A stretch of DNA of 64,000 nucleotides from Mariniflexile gromovii (GTDB lineage: Bacteria > Bacteroidota > Bacteroidia > Flavobacteriales > Flavobacteriaceae): assembly GCF_017814435.1 (NCBI RefSeq), contig NZ_JAGJCB010000002.1, forward strand, positions 1 through 64,000, written 5' to 3'. Every line of letters starts with the position of its first letter. Position 1 is the stretch's first letter. The notes beneath the pieces are model-generated. The model saw only the letters and a list, made by a program, of their open reading frames with translations, was not told the origin of the DNA and did not search any database. Made by a program: the position numbers and the translations under genes. This document shows positions 54,399 to 62,580 of the stretch, in pieces.

Positions 54399-55003
54399 TG
54401 TTTGATGCTTTAATAATAGGTGGTGGTGCCGCCGGACTACAATGCGCCTTAGTGTTAGGTTCTGCTAAAGGTAAGCCCTTTGCGGAAAACAAACATATTG
54501 GTATTATTGTGCACCAAAAAACATCGCATTTACAAACCGCTTTATTTAATAATGTGCTTGGTTTGGCTCCTGGAACAACGGGTGAATCTATTTTAAATAG
54601 CGGCAAAGCTCAACTAAAAACTTTATATCCACATGTTGAACACATTGAAAACGAAAAAGTTTTAGAGATTTCAAAGCATGAAGGTATTTTTACCGTTGAA
54701 ACCAACAAACAAATTTACAAAGCCAAAATAGTGGTTGTTGCTGTGGGTTACACCAATTTAATGACTATTAAAGGTTTAGAAGCCTTTATTGAACCACACC
54801 CTAGAGCAACTATTGAAAAAGATCGTATTTGGCTGAAAAATACAGATCATTTGGTTGAAGACAACCTATATGTTGCTGGTTCACTTGCTGGTTGGCGCAG
54901 TCAGTTTGCTATTTGTGCTGGTAGTGGTGCCCATGTAGCGACTGATATTTTAACGCTTTGGAATGGTGGGAAGCATGTGAAGGTACATGATAAGATTGGC
55001 TGA
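54398..55003 (+). CDS. Half-size FAD/NAD(P)-dependent oxidoreductase-like protein
   Basis: The 201-residue protein begins with the dinucleotide-binding motif IIGGGAAGLQCALVLG (about 5-20) and ends with a FAD-binding VEDNLYVAGSLAGWRSQF...GSGAHVATDI segment like that of thioredoxin-reductase-type proteins. It lacks the second (NAD(P)H) Rossmann domain and the CxxC redox pair, so it is about 100 residues short of the usual family. It could be a one-domain flavoprotein that relies on a partner. It forms an operon with marC and the 67-residue protein. Confidence 0.82.
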   Translation: MFDALIIGGGAAGLQCALVLGSAKGKPFAENKHIGIIVHQKTSHLQTALFNNVLGLAPGTTGESILNSGKAQLKTLYPHVEHIENEKVLEISKHEGIFTVETNKQIYKAKIVVVAVGYTNLMTIKGLEAFIEPHPRATIEKDRIWLKNTDHLVEDNLYVAGSLAGWRSQFAICAGSGAHVATDILTLWNGGKHVKVHDKIG

Positions 55004-55049
55004 TAGAGCTTCAAAGTTGCAAATCGGAAAAACAAACTATTAACTTTGG

Positions 55050-55139
55050 CTAAAAATGTTTGGGAATGTCTTTACTTCCATGAAGCACCCTTACAATTCT
55101 AATATGTTTTTCTTGAATTCTGTAAAAATAAAACAGCAC
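55050..55139 (-). pseudogene. Remnant of a RelE/ParE-family toxin gene
   Basis: The minus-strand frame reads LFYFYRIQEKHIRIVRVLHG, then SKDIPKHF and a stop. This is the C-terminal third of a RelE/ParE toxin, where IRIVRVLHGSKDIP is the conserved end. A stop lies just upstream and no antitoxin gene remains, so it is a decayed toxin-antitoxin locus. Confidence 0.7.
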
Positions 55140-55238
55140 TTAACAGCTATATTTATTTACATTTATGTATTTGAGAAATACTGTAAAAAGGTAACATCAC
55201 TAAATCTCAAAGTAAGATAAATATTTAGACTCTAAATA

Positions 55239-56831
55239 TTACTTCTTACCTTTACTCAACTCCATAACCTCTTCAATCATAAGATCATGTTGATTGAATA
55301 CTTCTTCAAAAGCACCTGCACCGTAAAGTTGGTCTGCCAAGGTTGCTTTTAAATATTGTTTCACTTCCTCATGGTAGGCCACAAAGGTTAATTTAGACTC
55401 CGTTCTTTTGTTCAAATACTCTTGGAAATCGTAAACCATAGCTTCGCTAACTTCAAATTTATCAATAAAATCCTGTCTTGAAATATCGCTATATGCTTTT
55501 CGGTTTTTATCTAAGGTTTCAAAAACAAAATAACCAATAAACCCACGACGCTGTAAAAACGTTAGTGTTTCATTTTGCATACCGCTATCGATAGGCACAA
55601 ACACATCTGGAATAATACCACCACCGCCATATACAATTTTTCCTTTTGGAGTTTTATATTTTAAAGAATCGGCTACTTGAATTTTCTCTGGATCTAAAAG
55701 TTCGCCACTTTCAATTCTGGCAAAATACTCATCGTAATAATCTTTATTTCCTTTGCTGTATGGCCTTTGTATAGAGCGTCCTGTTGGCGTATAATACCTT
55801 GATACGGTTAAACGCACAGCACTACCATCGCCCAAATCCATTTCGCGTTGCACCAAACCTTTTCCGTAGGAACGACGCCCAATAATAATGCCCTTATCGT
55901 TATCTTGCAATGCACCCGCTACAATTTCACTTGCCGATGCCGAATTTTCATTTATCAATACATAAAGCTTACCTTTTTCAAAATCGCCTTTATCGGTCGC
56001 ATAGCTTTTTTCAATATTACCACGTTTGTTTTTTGTAAATAGAATGAGTTTATCTTCTTCTAAAAATTCATCTGCAATTTCTTCGGCAATGCCTAAAAAA
56101 CCACCTGGGTTATCACGTAAATCGAGGGTTAATTCTGTGGCGCCTAAATCCAATAATTTATTTAAACCGCTTTTAAACTCTTTATAGGTGGTTTCAGCAA
56201 AACGATTGATTTTTATATAGCCTAATTTATTGGTAAGCATATATGCTGCATCCACACTTTTTATGGGAATGTGGGAACGCTTTACTGAAAAATCAAGCAA
56301 TTTTGACTCCCCTTTTCTAAATATCTTTAAGTTGACCCTGCTATTTAACGGTCCTTTAAGTTTTTTTACCAATTCGCCATCGTTCAATTTACTACCATAT
56401 AGGATGTCTCCATCTGCCATGATAATGCGGTCTCCTCCTCTTATACCGGCTTTATCACTTGGACCTCCCGCTATGGCTCTTATCACTGCAATGGTATCGC
56501 GATATGGATAAAAACTAACGCCAATACCAACAAAATCGCCTTTCATATTTTCGGCAACACTTTCCATGTCTTCTTTAGGAATGTACACCGAATGCGGATC
56601 TAAATTATCTAAAATACCATTTACGGTAACATCTACGATGCTATCTGTATTCACATCATCAACATAATCGTAATCAATGTAATCTATAAGTCTGTTAAGT
56701 TTATCCTTTTTGCTGTTTTTTGAAAATAATTTATCAGGGACATCGCTAAAATTTAGCCTGCCTCCAATAAAAATGCCCGCAGCAATGGCTACGCCTATTA
56801 TTAATGGTAAGTATTTTTTTTTGTATGCCAT
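55239..56831 (-). CDS. S41-family C-terminal processing peptidase
   Basis: The 530-residue protease has an N-terminal membrane anchor (about 7-24), a PDZ domain (about 95-180; GVSFYPYRDTIAVIRAIAGGPSDKAGIRGGDRI) and the Tsp/CtpA catalytic domain. The nucleophile Ser is in NENSASASEIVAG and the Lys general base in RSYGKGLVQ. It processes periplasmic or outer-membrane proteins. It overlaps the deaminase gene by 1 nt on the minus strand. Confidence 0.93.
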   Translation of the reverse strand: MAYKKKYLPLIIGVAIAAGIFIGGRLNFSDVPDKLFSKNSKKDKLNRLIDYIDYDYVDDVNTDSIVDVTVNGILDNLDPHSVYIPKEDMESVAENMKGDFVGIGVSFYPYRDTIAVIRAIAGGPSDKAGIRGGDRIIMADGDILYGSKLNDGELVKKLKGPLNSRVNLKIFRKGESKLLDFSVKRSHIPIKSVDAAYMLTNKLGYIKINRFAETTYKEFKSGLNKLLDLGATELTLDLRDNPGGFLGIAEEIADEFLEEDKLILFTKNKRGNIEKSYATDKGDFEKGKLYVLINENSASASEIVAGALQDNDKGIIIGRRSYGKGLVQREMDLGDGSAVRLTVSRYYTPTGRSIQRPYSKGNKDYYDEYFARIESGELLDPEKIQVADSLKYKTPKGKIVYGGGGIIPDVFVPIDSGMQNETLTFLQRRGFIGYFVFETLDKNRKAYSDISRQDFIDKFEVSEAMVYDFQEYLNKRTESKLTFVAYHEEVKQYLKATLADQLYGAGAFEEVFNQHDLMIEEVMELSKGKK

Positions 56832-57262
56832 TAGGCTTCTAATTCTTCAATTTGTTTTAACTCGATTCCTGCTTTTTCTAAGAATTTCAATCCAGAATCA
56901 TCTTTATATGCTTGATGAAACACCACTTTCACAATGCCTGCTTGATGGATGAGCTTGCTGCATTCTTTACATGGCGACATGGTAATATAAAGTGTAGCCC
57001 CTTTACACGATTGTGTTGATGCTGCCACTTTTAAAATAGCATTGGCCTCTGCATGTAGCACATACCATTTGGTATAGCCTTCATCGTCCTCACAAAAATT
57101 TTCAAAACCCGATGGCGTACCGTTGTAGCCATCTGATATTATCATTCTATCTTTTACAATGAGCGCTCCTACTTGGCGGCGTTTGCAATAGGATAATTTT
57201 CCCCATTCTTGTGCTATTCTTAAGTAGGCTTTATCGTATTTAAGCTGTTTTTTTTCTGGCAT
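56831..57262 (-). CDS. dCMP deaminase-family protein (ComEB-like)
   Basis: The 143-residue zinc deaminase converts dCMP to dUMP. It has HAE in YVLHAEANAIL (His and catalytic Glu) and zinc ligands in PCKECSKLI, plus QVGALIVKDRMIISDGYNGTPSGF, a strong dCMP deaminase signature. It overlaps the S41 peptidase gene by one base, which ensures coupling. The TadA-like gene at 29965 is a separate family. Confidence 0.9.
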   Translation of the reverse strand: MPEKKQLKYDKAYLRIAQEWGKLSYCKRRQVGALIVKDRMIISDGYNGTPSGFENFCEDDEGYTKWYVLHAEANAILKVAASTQSCKGATLYITMSPCKECSKLIHQAGIVKVVFHQAYKDDSGLKFLEKAGIELKQIEELEA

Positions 57263-57408
57263 TAAATTTTTATAATTTTGGCGCTAAGATAATTAACGCA
57301 AATTACTATAACGAATATACTTGGTTCGTATTTTAATTACAACGCAAGTTCGTTAAAGTTTTATGAAAGTTTATAAATAACAACAGGTTTTATTTGAAAA
57401 TTGGGTTT

Positions 57409-57527
57409 GCGTTAGGGATTGAAGCGGAAAGCCCACAGCGAGGTACGAGCGAGGACTTGCAGCGAAAAGCCCGACCCTTGTGGTAACGCCCAAATAAACA
57501 GATTGCTTCAGGTTGTTCGCAATGACG
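57409..57527. repeat. Complete GCGTTA...TAACGCCC element and a GATTGCTTC copy
   Basis: Arms GCGTTAGGGATTGAAGCGG (57409-57427) and GGTAACGCCC (57482-57491) flank a middle with GCCCACAGCGAGG. The same element runs in reverse at 63524-63610. Then CAGATTGCTTCAGG...GCAATGACG (57499-57527) belongs to the second family and ends next to the gpsA stop. Confidence 0.85.
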
Positions 57528-57529
57528 AA

Positions 57530-58531
57530 TTAATCCAACTTCTCGGTCAATTTTTTAAAGGTTTTTTTAGGGTCTTTTCCTTCGTATAAAATATCATAAA
57601 CCGCGTTTATAATAGGTAATTTGGTTTTACTTTTATTCTTTTCGTTAAGTAGATGGGCACTTTTGGTAGCGTAATATCCTTCGGCCACCATACTCATTTC
57701 CATTTGGGCAGATTTTACGGTGTAGCCTTTACCAATCATATTTCCAAACATGCGGTTTCTGGAAAATACCGAATAGCCCGTTACGAGTAAATCGCCCAAA
57801 TACGCCGAGTTATTAATGTTACGTTTCATTTTGTGCATTTTCTTAATAAAACGTTTCATTTCACGAATGGAGTTGCTCATCAGTACACTTTGGAAATTAT
57901 CGCCATAGCCCAAACCGTGCGCTATGCCTGCAGCAATGGCATATATGTTTTTAAGCATTACGGCGTATTCTACACCAATAATATCGTCGCTAATTTTAGT
58001 TTTTATATAATCGCTGGACAAAGCATCGGCCAAAGTTTGTGCTTTTTTGGAATCGGAACATGAAATGGTTAAGTACGATAAACGTTCTAATGCTACCTCT
58101 TCGGCATGGCAAGGACCCGCAATAACCGCAATATTATTATAGGGTACTTTATAGGCTTCATGAAAATGTTCGCCTAATAATAAACCAGACTCTGGCAAAA
58201 TACCTTTAACGGCCGAAACAATTATTTTATTAGAAATATCAATATTCAGTTTTTCCAATTCGCTATGAATAAAAGCAGAAGGAATTGCAAAAATCAACAC
58301 ATCGGCATATTCGGCAATTTCATTAATATCGTTGCTTAACTTTAATTGGTCTATATGAAACTCAACCGAACTTAAATAATTGGGGTTGTGGTACTCTCTT
58401 AACAAATGTTCTTTGGTGTAAACACTGCGCATGTACCAGCCAACTTCATCTAAATTTTCGCAAAGCATTTTTACAATGGCCGTTGCCCAACTTCCTGCAC
58501 CAAAAACCGCGTATTTTAAAGGTTTGTTCAT
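57530..58531 (-). CDS. gpsA: NAD(P)H-dependent glycerol-3-phosphate dehydrogenase
   Basis: The 333-residue enzyme makes sn-glycerol 3-phosphate for phospholipid synthesis. A Rossmann GxGxxA lies in FGAGSWATAIVKML. AVKGILPES and GPCHAEEVA (catalytic region) and the catalytic Lys region VEYAVMLKNIYAIAAGIAHGLGYGDNFQS are present. It stands alone on the minus strand, with TATTTTTG about 30 nt upstream of the start on that strand. Confidence 0.93.
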   Translation of the reverse strand: MNKPLKYAVFGAGSWATAIVKMLCENLDEVGWYMRSVYTKEHLLREYHNPNYLSSVEFHIDQLKLSNDINEIAEYADVLIFAIPSAFIHSELEKLNIDISNKIIVSAVKGILPESGLLLGEHFHEAYKVPYNNIAVIAGPCHAEEVALERLSYLTISCSDSKKAQTLADALSSDYIKTKISDDIIGVEYAVMLKNIYAIAAGIAHGLGYGDNFQSVLMSNSIREMKRFIKKMHKMKRNINNSAYLGDLLVTGYSVFSRNRMFGNMIGKGYTVKSAQMEMSMVAEGYYATKSAHLLNEKNKSKTKLPIINAVYDILYEGKDPKKTFKKLTEKLD

Positions 58532-58704
58532 ATATAGTTTTGTTGTTTAATACTTCAAAAATACATAAAATATTTATCTGTGTCGTGAAAGAAACGGATA
58601 TAAAAGAAACAAGAATAAAGAAGCTAGAATAAAGACGGGAGACGGATGTTTAAGGACAGAAATAGAACACTGAGACTGCTACCGTAAACTGTGACTAAAA
58701 ATTT

Positions 58705-58721
58705 TTGGCACGCGTTTTGAA
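58705..58721 (+). promoter_or_regulatory. Sigma-54-like promoter of the lipoprotein gene
   Basis: TTGGCACG at 58705-58712 and TTGA at 58717-58720 have the 10-nt gap between G58708 and G58719 that sigma-54 promoters need. The -12 GC is GA here, one mismatch. Confidence 0.45.
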
Positions 58722-58755
58722 AACCATTAAAGTATAAACCCAAAAATGTTTGATT

Positions 58756-59697
58756 ATGAAGACTATAAAATTACTTTTAACATTTGCCTTAACAGCAACC
58801 TTATTTACTTCGTGTTACACCGAGGTAATTGTAGACGATTACGATAATACCCCACAAATATCATTAAACCAATTATTAGGTTCGTACGAATTGTGGTATG
58901 TAGATATTAATTCTACTAAAGGTTATGGTGAAACACCGTTTTTACAGAAAGCATTTACCATGTCGTTTAGAAACGGTAGCGTATATGCGAACAACAATAT
59001 AGTTGGTTTGGGCAGTACAGGAAATGGTTTTGGTGTTAAAATAGGAAATTACGATGCCTATGATATGATTTTAGATGTATACCATGTTATTGATGGTTTT
59101 GAAACCTTTGATATTTACCAAATAGACAATAATACCATCGAGCTTTACAACCCAAATAATGATACCTCATACTTTTTAGATGGTTACCAACGTAGCAATT
59201 TTGATTATGATTTTGTGTTTTACGATAACATCCATTATTTCTTACAAGAATACAAAGCTTGGGAAAAAGTATATACCAGTAATTACGGCGCCATCAATGA
59301 GTTTGATAACGAAAACTATTTACAATTTTTAGCTGGTGGAAACGATTCGGAGTTCAGAAGCTCGCAAGATGCCAATGGAAAAAACATCAATAACTTATAT
59401 TGGGATTATACCGGAGTTTACGGGGTTGGAAATGTAACGGGAAATAACAAGCTGAAAACTTTAACATTAGATTATGATTATTTCGACAATGAATTTTTCG
59501 AATTGAGCGTTATTAATGATAGTAAGATAGAATTGTATCACCCAGCATCGGGAACCGCTTATGAGTTTGTTGGTAAAGGCTATATACAATTTATGAAAAC
59601 AACAGATACAAAAGGAAAAACTGCAACTACGGAAAAATTACGTAAGTACAGAAAAGATAAAGTAGAAAACCCAAGAGAAAGCACTAGGGTTTTATAA
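58756..59697 (+). CDS. Exported lipoprotein, unknown function
   Basis: The 313-residue protein has a lipobox (LFTSC, Cys19), then two internally similar halves that carry a recurring beta pattern (NQLLGSYELWYVDI with FTMSFRNGSVYANNNIVGLG, and DYDNDFFELS-like with YEFVGKGYIQF). These resemble a lipocalin-like or META-type beta barrel. In some flavobacteria I recall relatives next to nadD that carry its name by mistake; here a PIN module separates the two. Its start is chosen at 58756, the ATG directly before the signal peptide. Confidence 0.75.
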   Translation: MKTIKLLLTFALTATLFTSCYTEVIVDDYDNTPQISLNQLLGSYELWYVDINSTKGYGETPFLQKAFTMSFRNGSVYANNNIVGLGSTGNGFGVKIGNYDAYDMILDVYHVIDGFETFDIYQIDNNTIELYNPNNDTSYFLDGYQRSNFDYDFVFYDNIHYFLQEYKAWEKVYTSNYGAINEFDNENYLQFLAGGNDSEFRSSQDANGKNINNLYWDYTGVYGVGNVTGNNKLKTLTLDYDYFDNEFFELSVINDSKIELYHPASGTAYEFVGKGYIQFMKTTDTKGKTATTEKLRKYRKDKVENPRESTRVL

Positions 59698-59794
59698 AAG
59701 TTTGGTTGGTTATTTAGTTTAGAAACCGTTTAAAGATTTATTCTTTGGGCGGTTTCTTTTTTGAGGATTTTATTTAACATTTTGATATACATTG

Positions 59795-59826
59795 TTGAAA
59801 GTAGTTTTTTATATTCTGTAAATTTG
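59795..59826 (+). promoter_or_regulatory. Promoter of the PIN module (TTG-N21-TAAATTTG)
   Basis: TTG 59795-59797 and TAAATTTG 59819-59826 with 21 nt between make a full consensus. Only 12 nt separate it from the GTG at 59839, giving a very short leader. Confidence 0.7.
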
Positions 59827-59838
59827 TATTTTAGACAC

Positions 59839-60606
59839 GTGGAAGAACAAGGATACATAGAATTAAGAGTGACGAATAAGGATAATACTTTAAGTCCTAA
59901 AGATATTGATATAAATGAGGTCAAAGACTTTATATCCGATGTCGAGTCTTTTTTATATCCAAACCGAAAAGAAAAGCAAAATAGACCACATATTTCATAC
60001 GACATACAAGAAGGGTCCGCTAAACATAAATTCTTTTTACCTATTACAGCGGTTATTTTATTCAATGGGTTGACAAGTGAAATTAAAAACAGAAATAATC
60101 TTGATTTTTTAGATTATAAAAGGCAGTCTATAATTGATAAATTTCAAAAAAAAGCTGTTAAGGAAGGTTATGTTATTGAGTTTAATAATTCTATTTCAAA
60201 AGATTCATCACTTATTATAGATTATACTACTAATTTTGAGATGATTGCACCAACTTTTTATGAAAGTGAATTTTATCTTTATGGAGAGATTTATCAAGAA
60301 GGTGGTAAAAGTCCAAATTTACACATAAGTACAAAAAAATACGGAAACCTTACTATTTCTGCAACCAAAGAACAAATAATGGATGGTGAAAAGAAAACTT
60401 ACAAACCATACGGAATTAAAGTTCGCGGTAAAAAAAGTTTTGAAGATGACTACTTAACTGATTTAGAATTAGTTGAGTTTATTCAATATAAGCCAGTTTT
60501 TAATAAGTCCCTTTTAGAAAAAGTAATTGAAAAGGCTTCTGCTAATTTAAGTAAAATTACGAATGTTGATGCTTGGTTAGATGACATAAAAGCAGAGGGA
60601 ATATGA
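59839..60606 (+). CDS. Unknown protein of a two-gene PIN module
   Basis: About 255 residues are read from GTG 59839 (a TTG at 59761 would precede the promoter and is rejected). No family was recognised. The N-terminal third has ELRVTNKDNTLSPKDIDINEVKDF, then RPHISYDIQEGSAKHKFFLPI, a beta-rich middle (SEFYLYGEIYQEGGKSPNLHISTKKYGN) and a helical end DAWLDDIKAEGI. It overlaps the PIN gene by the four-base ATGA. The arrangement suggests an unusually large antitoxin or a DNA/RNA-binding partner; function unproven. Confidence 0.7.
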   Translation: MEEQGYIELRVTNKDNTLSPKDIDINEVKDFISDVESFLYPNRKEKQNRPHISYDIQEGSAKHKFFLPITAVILFNGLTSEIKNRNNLDFLDYKRQSIIDKFQKKAVKEGYVIEFNNSISKDSSLIIDYTTNFEMIAPTFYESEFYLYGEIYQEGGKSPNLHISTKKYGNLTISATKEQIMDGEKKTYKPYGIKVRGKKSFEDDYLTDLELVEFIQYKPVFNKSLLEKVIEKASANLSKITNVDAWLDDIKAEGI

Positions 60607-61085
60607 AAGGAGTAGAAAGCGTACTTTTAGATAGTTCTTTTTGTATTCGTTTATTAAAGTCCGACGCAGATTTTCATCAAAATGCTGTTGATTATTTTGA
60701 ATATTTTTTGGAAAATGGAATAGAAATGTATCTCTCCACTATTGTTGTTAGTGAGTATGGAGTCGGTGATAATCCAGATAATTTACTTTCCTTGAATGTT
60801 TTCCGTTTATTAGAATTTGATTACGCAGATGCTAAAATTGCAGGTAATTTTTTTTCTGAACTTAAAGGGAATGAAGATTTAAGAGTGTCTGAACAGCGAA
60901 AAGTAATAATCAACGATATTAAATTATTTGCCCAAATTCATAATAGAAATATTGATGCTTATATTACAAAGGACAGGAAATCATTGGGCAAAATGATTGA
61001 ACCTTTAGGAAAATCTCACAATTTAAAATTTGAATTTATTGACTTATCTATTTCGCTAAATGATAAGTTAGGAAGATTATTCTAA
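60603..61085 (+). CDS. PIN-domain ribonuclease-like protein (VapC-like)
   Basis: The 160-residue PIN fold has the metal-binding Asp in VLLDSSFCIRLL (about 10), a Glu in VVSEYGVGD (about 49), a third acid in VIINDIKLFAQIHN (about 105), and a fourth in DAYITKDRKSLGK (about 121). PIN nucleases include VapC toxins that cleave tRNA or rRNA. Translational coupling to the upstream gene fits toxin-antitoxin or a small defence module, but the partner is about three times the usual VapB size. Confidence 0.8.
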   Translation: MKGVESVLLDSSFCIRLLKSDADFHQNAVDYFEYFLENGIEMYLSTIVVSEYGVGDNPDNLLSLNVFRLLEFDYADAKIAGNFFSELKGNEDLRVSEQRKVIINDIKLFAQIHNRNIDAYITKDRKSLGKMIEPLGKSHNLKFEFIDLSISLNDKLGRLF

Positions 61086-61177
61086 ATTACAGCTAATTTT
61101 AAGATTATTCCGTTTCAATAAACTTTATCAGTTATTAGAACTAATTTATAAAATTTTCCGATAAAATGAAGTAAGAA

Positions 61178-61756
61178 TTACCTATAAAAATTCATCTCAT
61201 CCAAATACTCCCAAACATGTTCAGGAAGCATAGGTTTAATGTTTTTACCTGCTTTTATGGCGTTGCGAATATGGGTTGAAGAAAGTTCCATAATAGGCGC
61301 ATCGATATGGTGAATTTTTTTGTGCCCATCAAACTGGGTTTCAATTTTTTCTTCTGAAACACGTGGGTACACATAAATATGGTGATTTTCTAAAATAACC
61401 TCGTAGTTTTTCCACTTGTGGAAGCTCTTTAAATTGTCTTCACCCATAATTAAAGAAAACTCGTAATCGGGGTGTTTCTCTTGTAAATAAATTAGGGTGT
61501 TTATCGTGTAATTGGGTTGCGGTAAATTGAATTCAATATCGCAAGGTTTAAGTTTGGAGTAGTCTTTAGTAGCGCGGTACACCATTTCCAAACGCTGGAA
61601 ATTATCCAATAAACTGCTTTTCTTTTTAAACGGGTTGTGGGGCGTTACCACAAACCAAACTTCATTTAAATCGCTGTACTCGGCAATGTGGTTGGCAATA
61701 ACCAAATGTCCAATATGTATGGGGTTGAAAGAGCCAAAATACAAACCGATTTTCAT
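61178..61756 (-). CDS. nadD: Nicotinate-nucleotide adenylyltransferase
   Basis: The 192-residue enzyme joins NaMN and ATP to NaAD, the penultimate NAD step; nadK at 17468 uses the final product. It has the HxGH motif at His14-His17 in GSFNPIHIGH and the C-terminal SSTHIRNAI (the S/T-x-I-R motif). The order yicC-gmk-nadD on the minus strand is standard in Bacteroidota. Confidence 0.95.
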   Translation of the reverse strand: MKIGLYFGSFNPIHIGHLVIANHIAEYSDLNEVWFVVTPHNPFKKKSSLLDNFQRLEMVYRATKDYSKLKPCDIEFNLPQPNYTINTLIYLQEKHPDYEFSLIMGEDNLKSFHKWKNYEVILENHHIYVYPRVSEEKIETQFDGHKKIHHIDAPIMELSSTHIRNAIKAGKNIKPMLPEHVWEYLDEMNFYR

Positions 61757-61795
61757 GTAAATATTTGCAATTTAAAGAATGTTCCTTTTTTACTA

Positions 61796-61871
61796 TTGTC
61801 AGGTCGAGCGCAGTCGAGACCTTTTTAATTTAAATAATATTTAACCTCTCGACTACGCTCGAGGGGACATT
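61796..61871. repeat. GTCGAGCGCAGTCGAGAC...CTCGACTACGCTCGAG element
   Basis: GGTCGAGCGCAGTCGAGACC (61802-61821) faces CTCTCGACTACGCTCGAGGG (61846-61865), a long inverted repeat of the same family as 39473-39540. Confidence 0.8.
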
Positions 61872-61903
61872 GTGCATGCTCTGATTTAATCTAGAAAAAC
61901 ATA

Positions 61904-62491
61904 TCATTTTACAAAATCACTCACCAATTTTTCGGCTTCAGCAAAAGCTTTTTCTAAATCATCGTTTACTACAATAACGTCGAATAAAGGTGCTGTTGCT
62001 AATTCTGCTGATGCTTTTGATACACGCATGTTTATCTTGTCTTCTGTTTCTGTTTTACGATTTTTAAGTCGGATTTTCAATTCGTCTATACTTGGAGGTT
62101 TTACAAAAATAGCTAAGGTTTCTTCTGGGAATTTACGTTTTATACGCAGTCCACCCGATACATCAATATCAAAAATAACGTTTTTACCCATGGCCCAAAT
62201 GCGTTCCACTTCGGTTTTTAAAGTACCGTAAAAATTATCACGGTACACTTCCTCCCATTCTAAAAAGGCATCGTTTTTTATATTTTTTTTAAAAGCTTCC
62301 AATGATAAAAAGTAGTAGTCTTTCCCATCTACTTCGGTGCCGCGTTTTTCTCTAGAAGTTGCCGAAATGGAGAATTCTAAGTTTAAATCTTTTAAGCCTA
62401 ATAAATGCCTAACAATAGTTGTTTTTCCCGATCCCGATGGTGCCGAAAACACAATAAGCTTTCCTTTTTTTGTGGTGTTTTGTTCTGTCAC
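61904..62491 (-). CDS. gmk: Guanylate kinase
   Basis: The 195-residue kinase phosphorylates GMP/dGMP. P-loop APSGSGKTT at 17-25, the GMP-binding SATSREKRGTEVDGKDYYFLS and the lid segment RLKNRKTETEDKINMRVSKA are all visible. It lies between yicC and nadD. Confidence 0.96.
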   Translation of the reverse strand: MTEQNTTKKGKLIVFSAPSGSGKTTIVRHLLGLKDLNLEFSISATSREKRGTEVDGKDYYFLSLEAFKKNIKNDAFLEWEEVYRDNFYGTLKTEVERIWAMGKNVIFDIDVSGGLRIKRKFPEETLAIFVKPPSIDELKIRLKNRKTETEDKINMRVSKASAELATAPLFDVIVVNDDLEKAFAEAEKLVSDFVK

Positions 62492-62504
62492 TAATATTTT
62501 TTTT

Positions 62505-62580
62505 ATGGCTTTATGCCTTAAGCTATAGGCTTTAGGCTAAAATGCTGGCCTAAAGCATATGGCGTACAGCATAAAGCTTT
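62505..62580. repeat. Nested inverted repeat of GGCTTTA words
   Basis: ATGGCTTTATGCC (62505-62517) faces GCATAAAGC near 62569, and TTTAGGC faces GCCTAAA within. A hairpin between gmk and yicC is built from short repeated words. Confidence 0.65.

Noticed and set aside
59761-59838. Start of the PIN-module first gene at TTG 59761
   Set aside because: It precedes the consensus promoter, so the transcript would not contain it.
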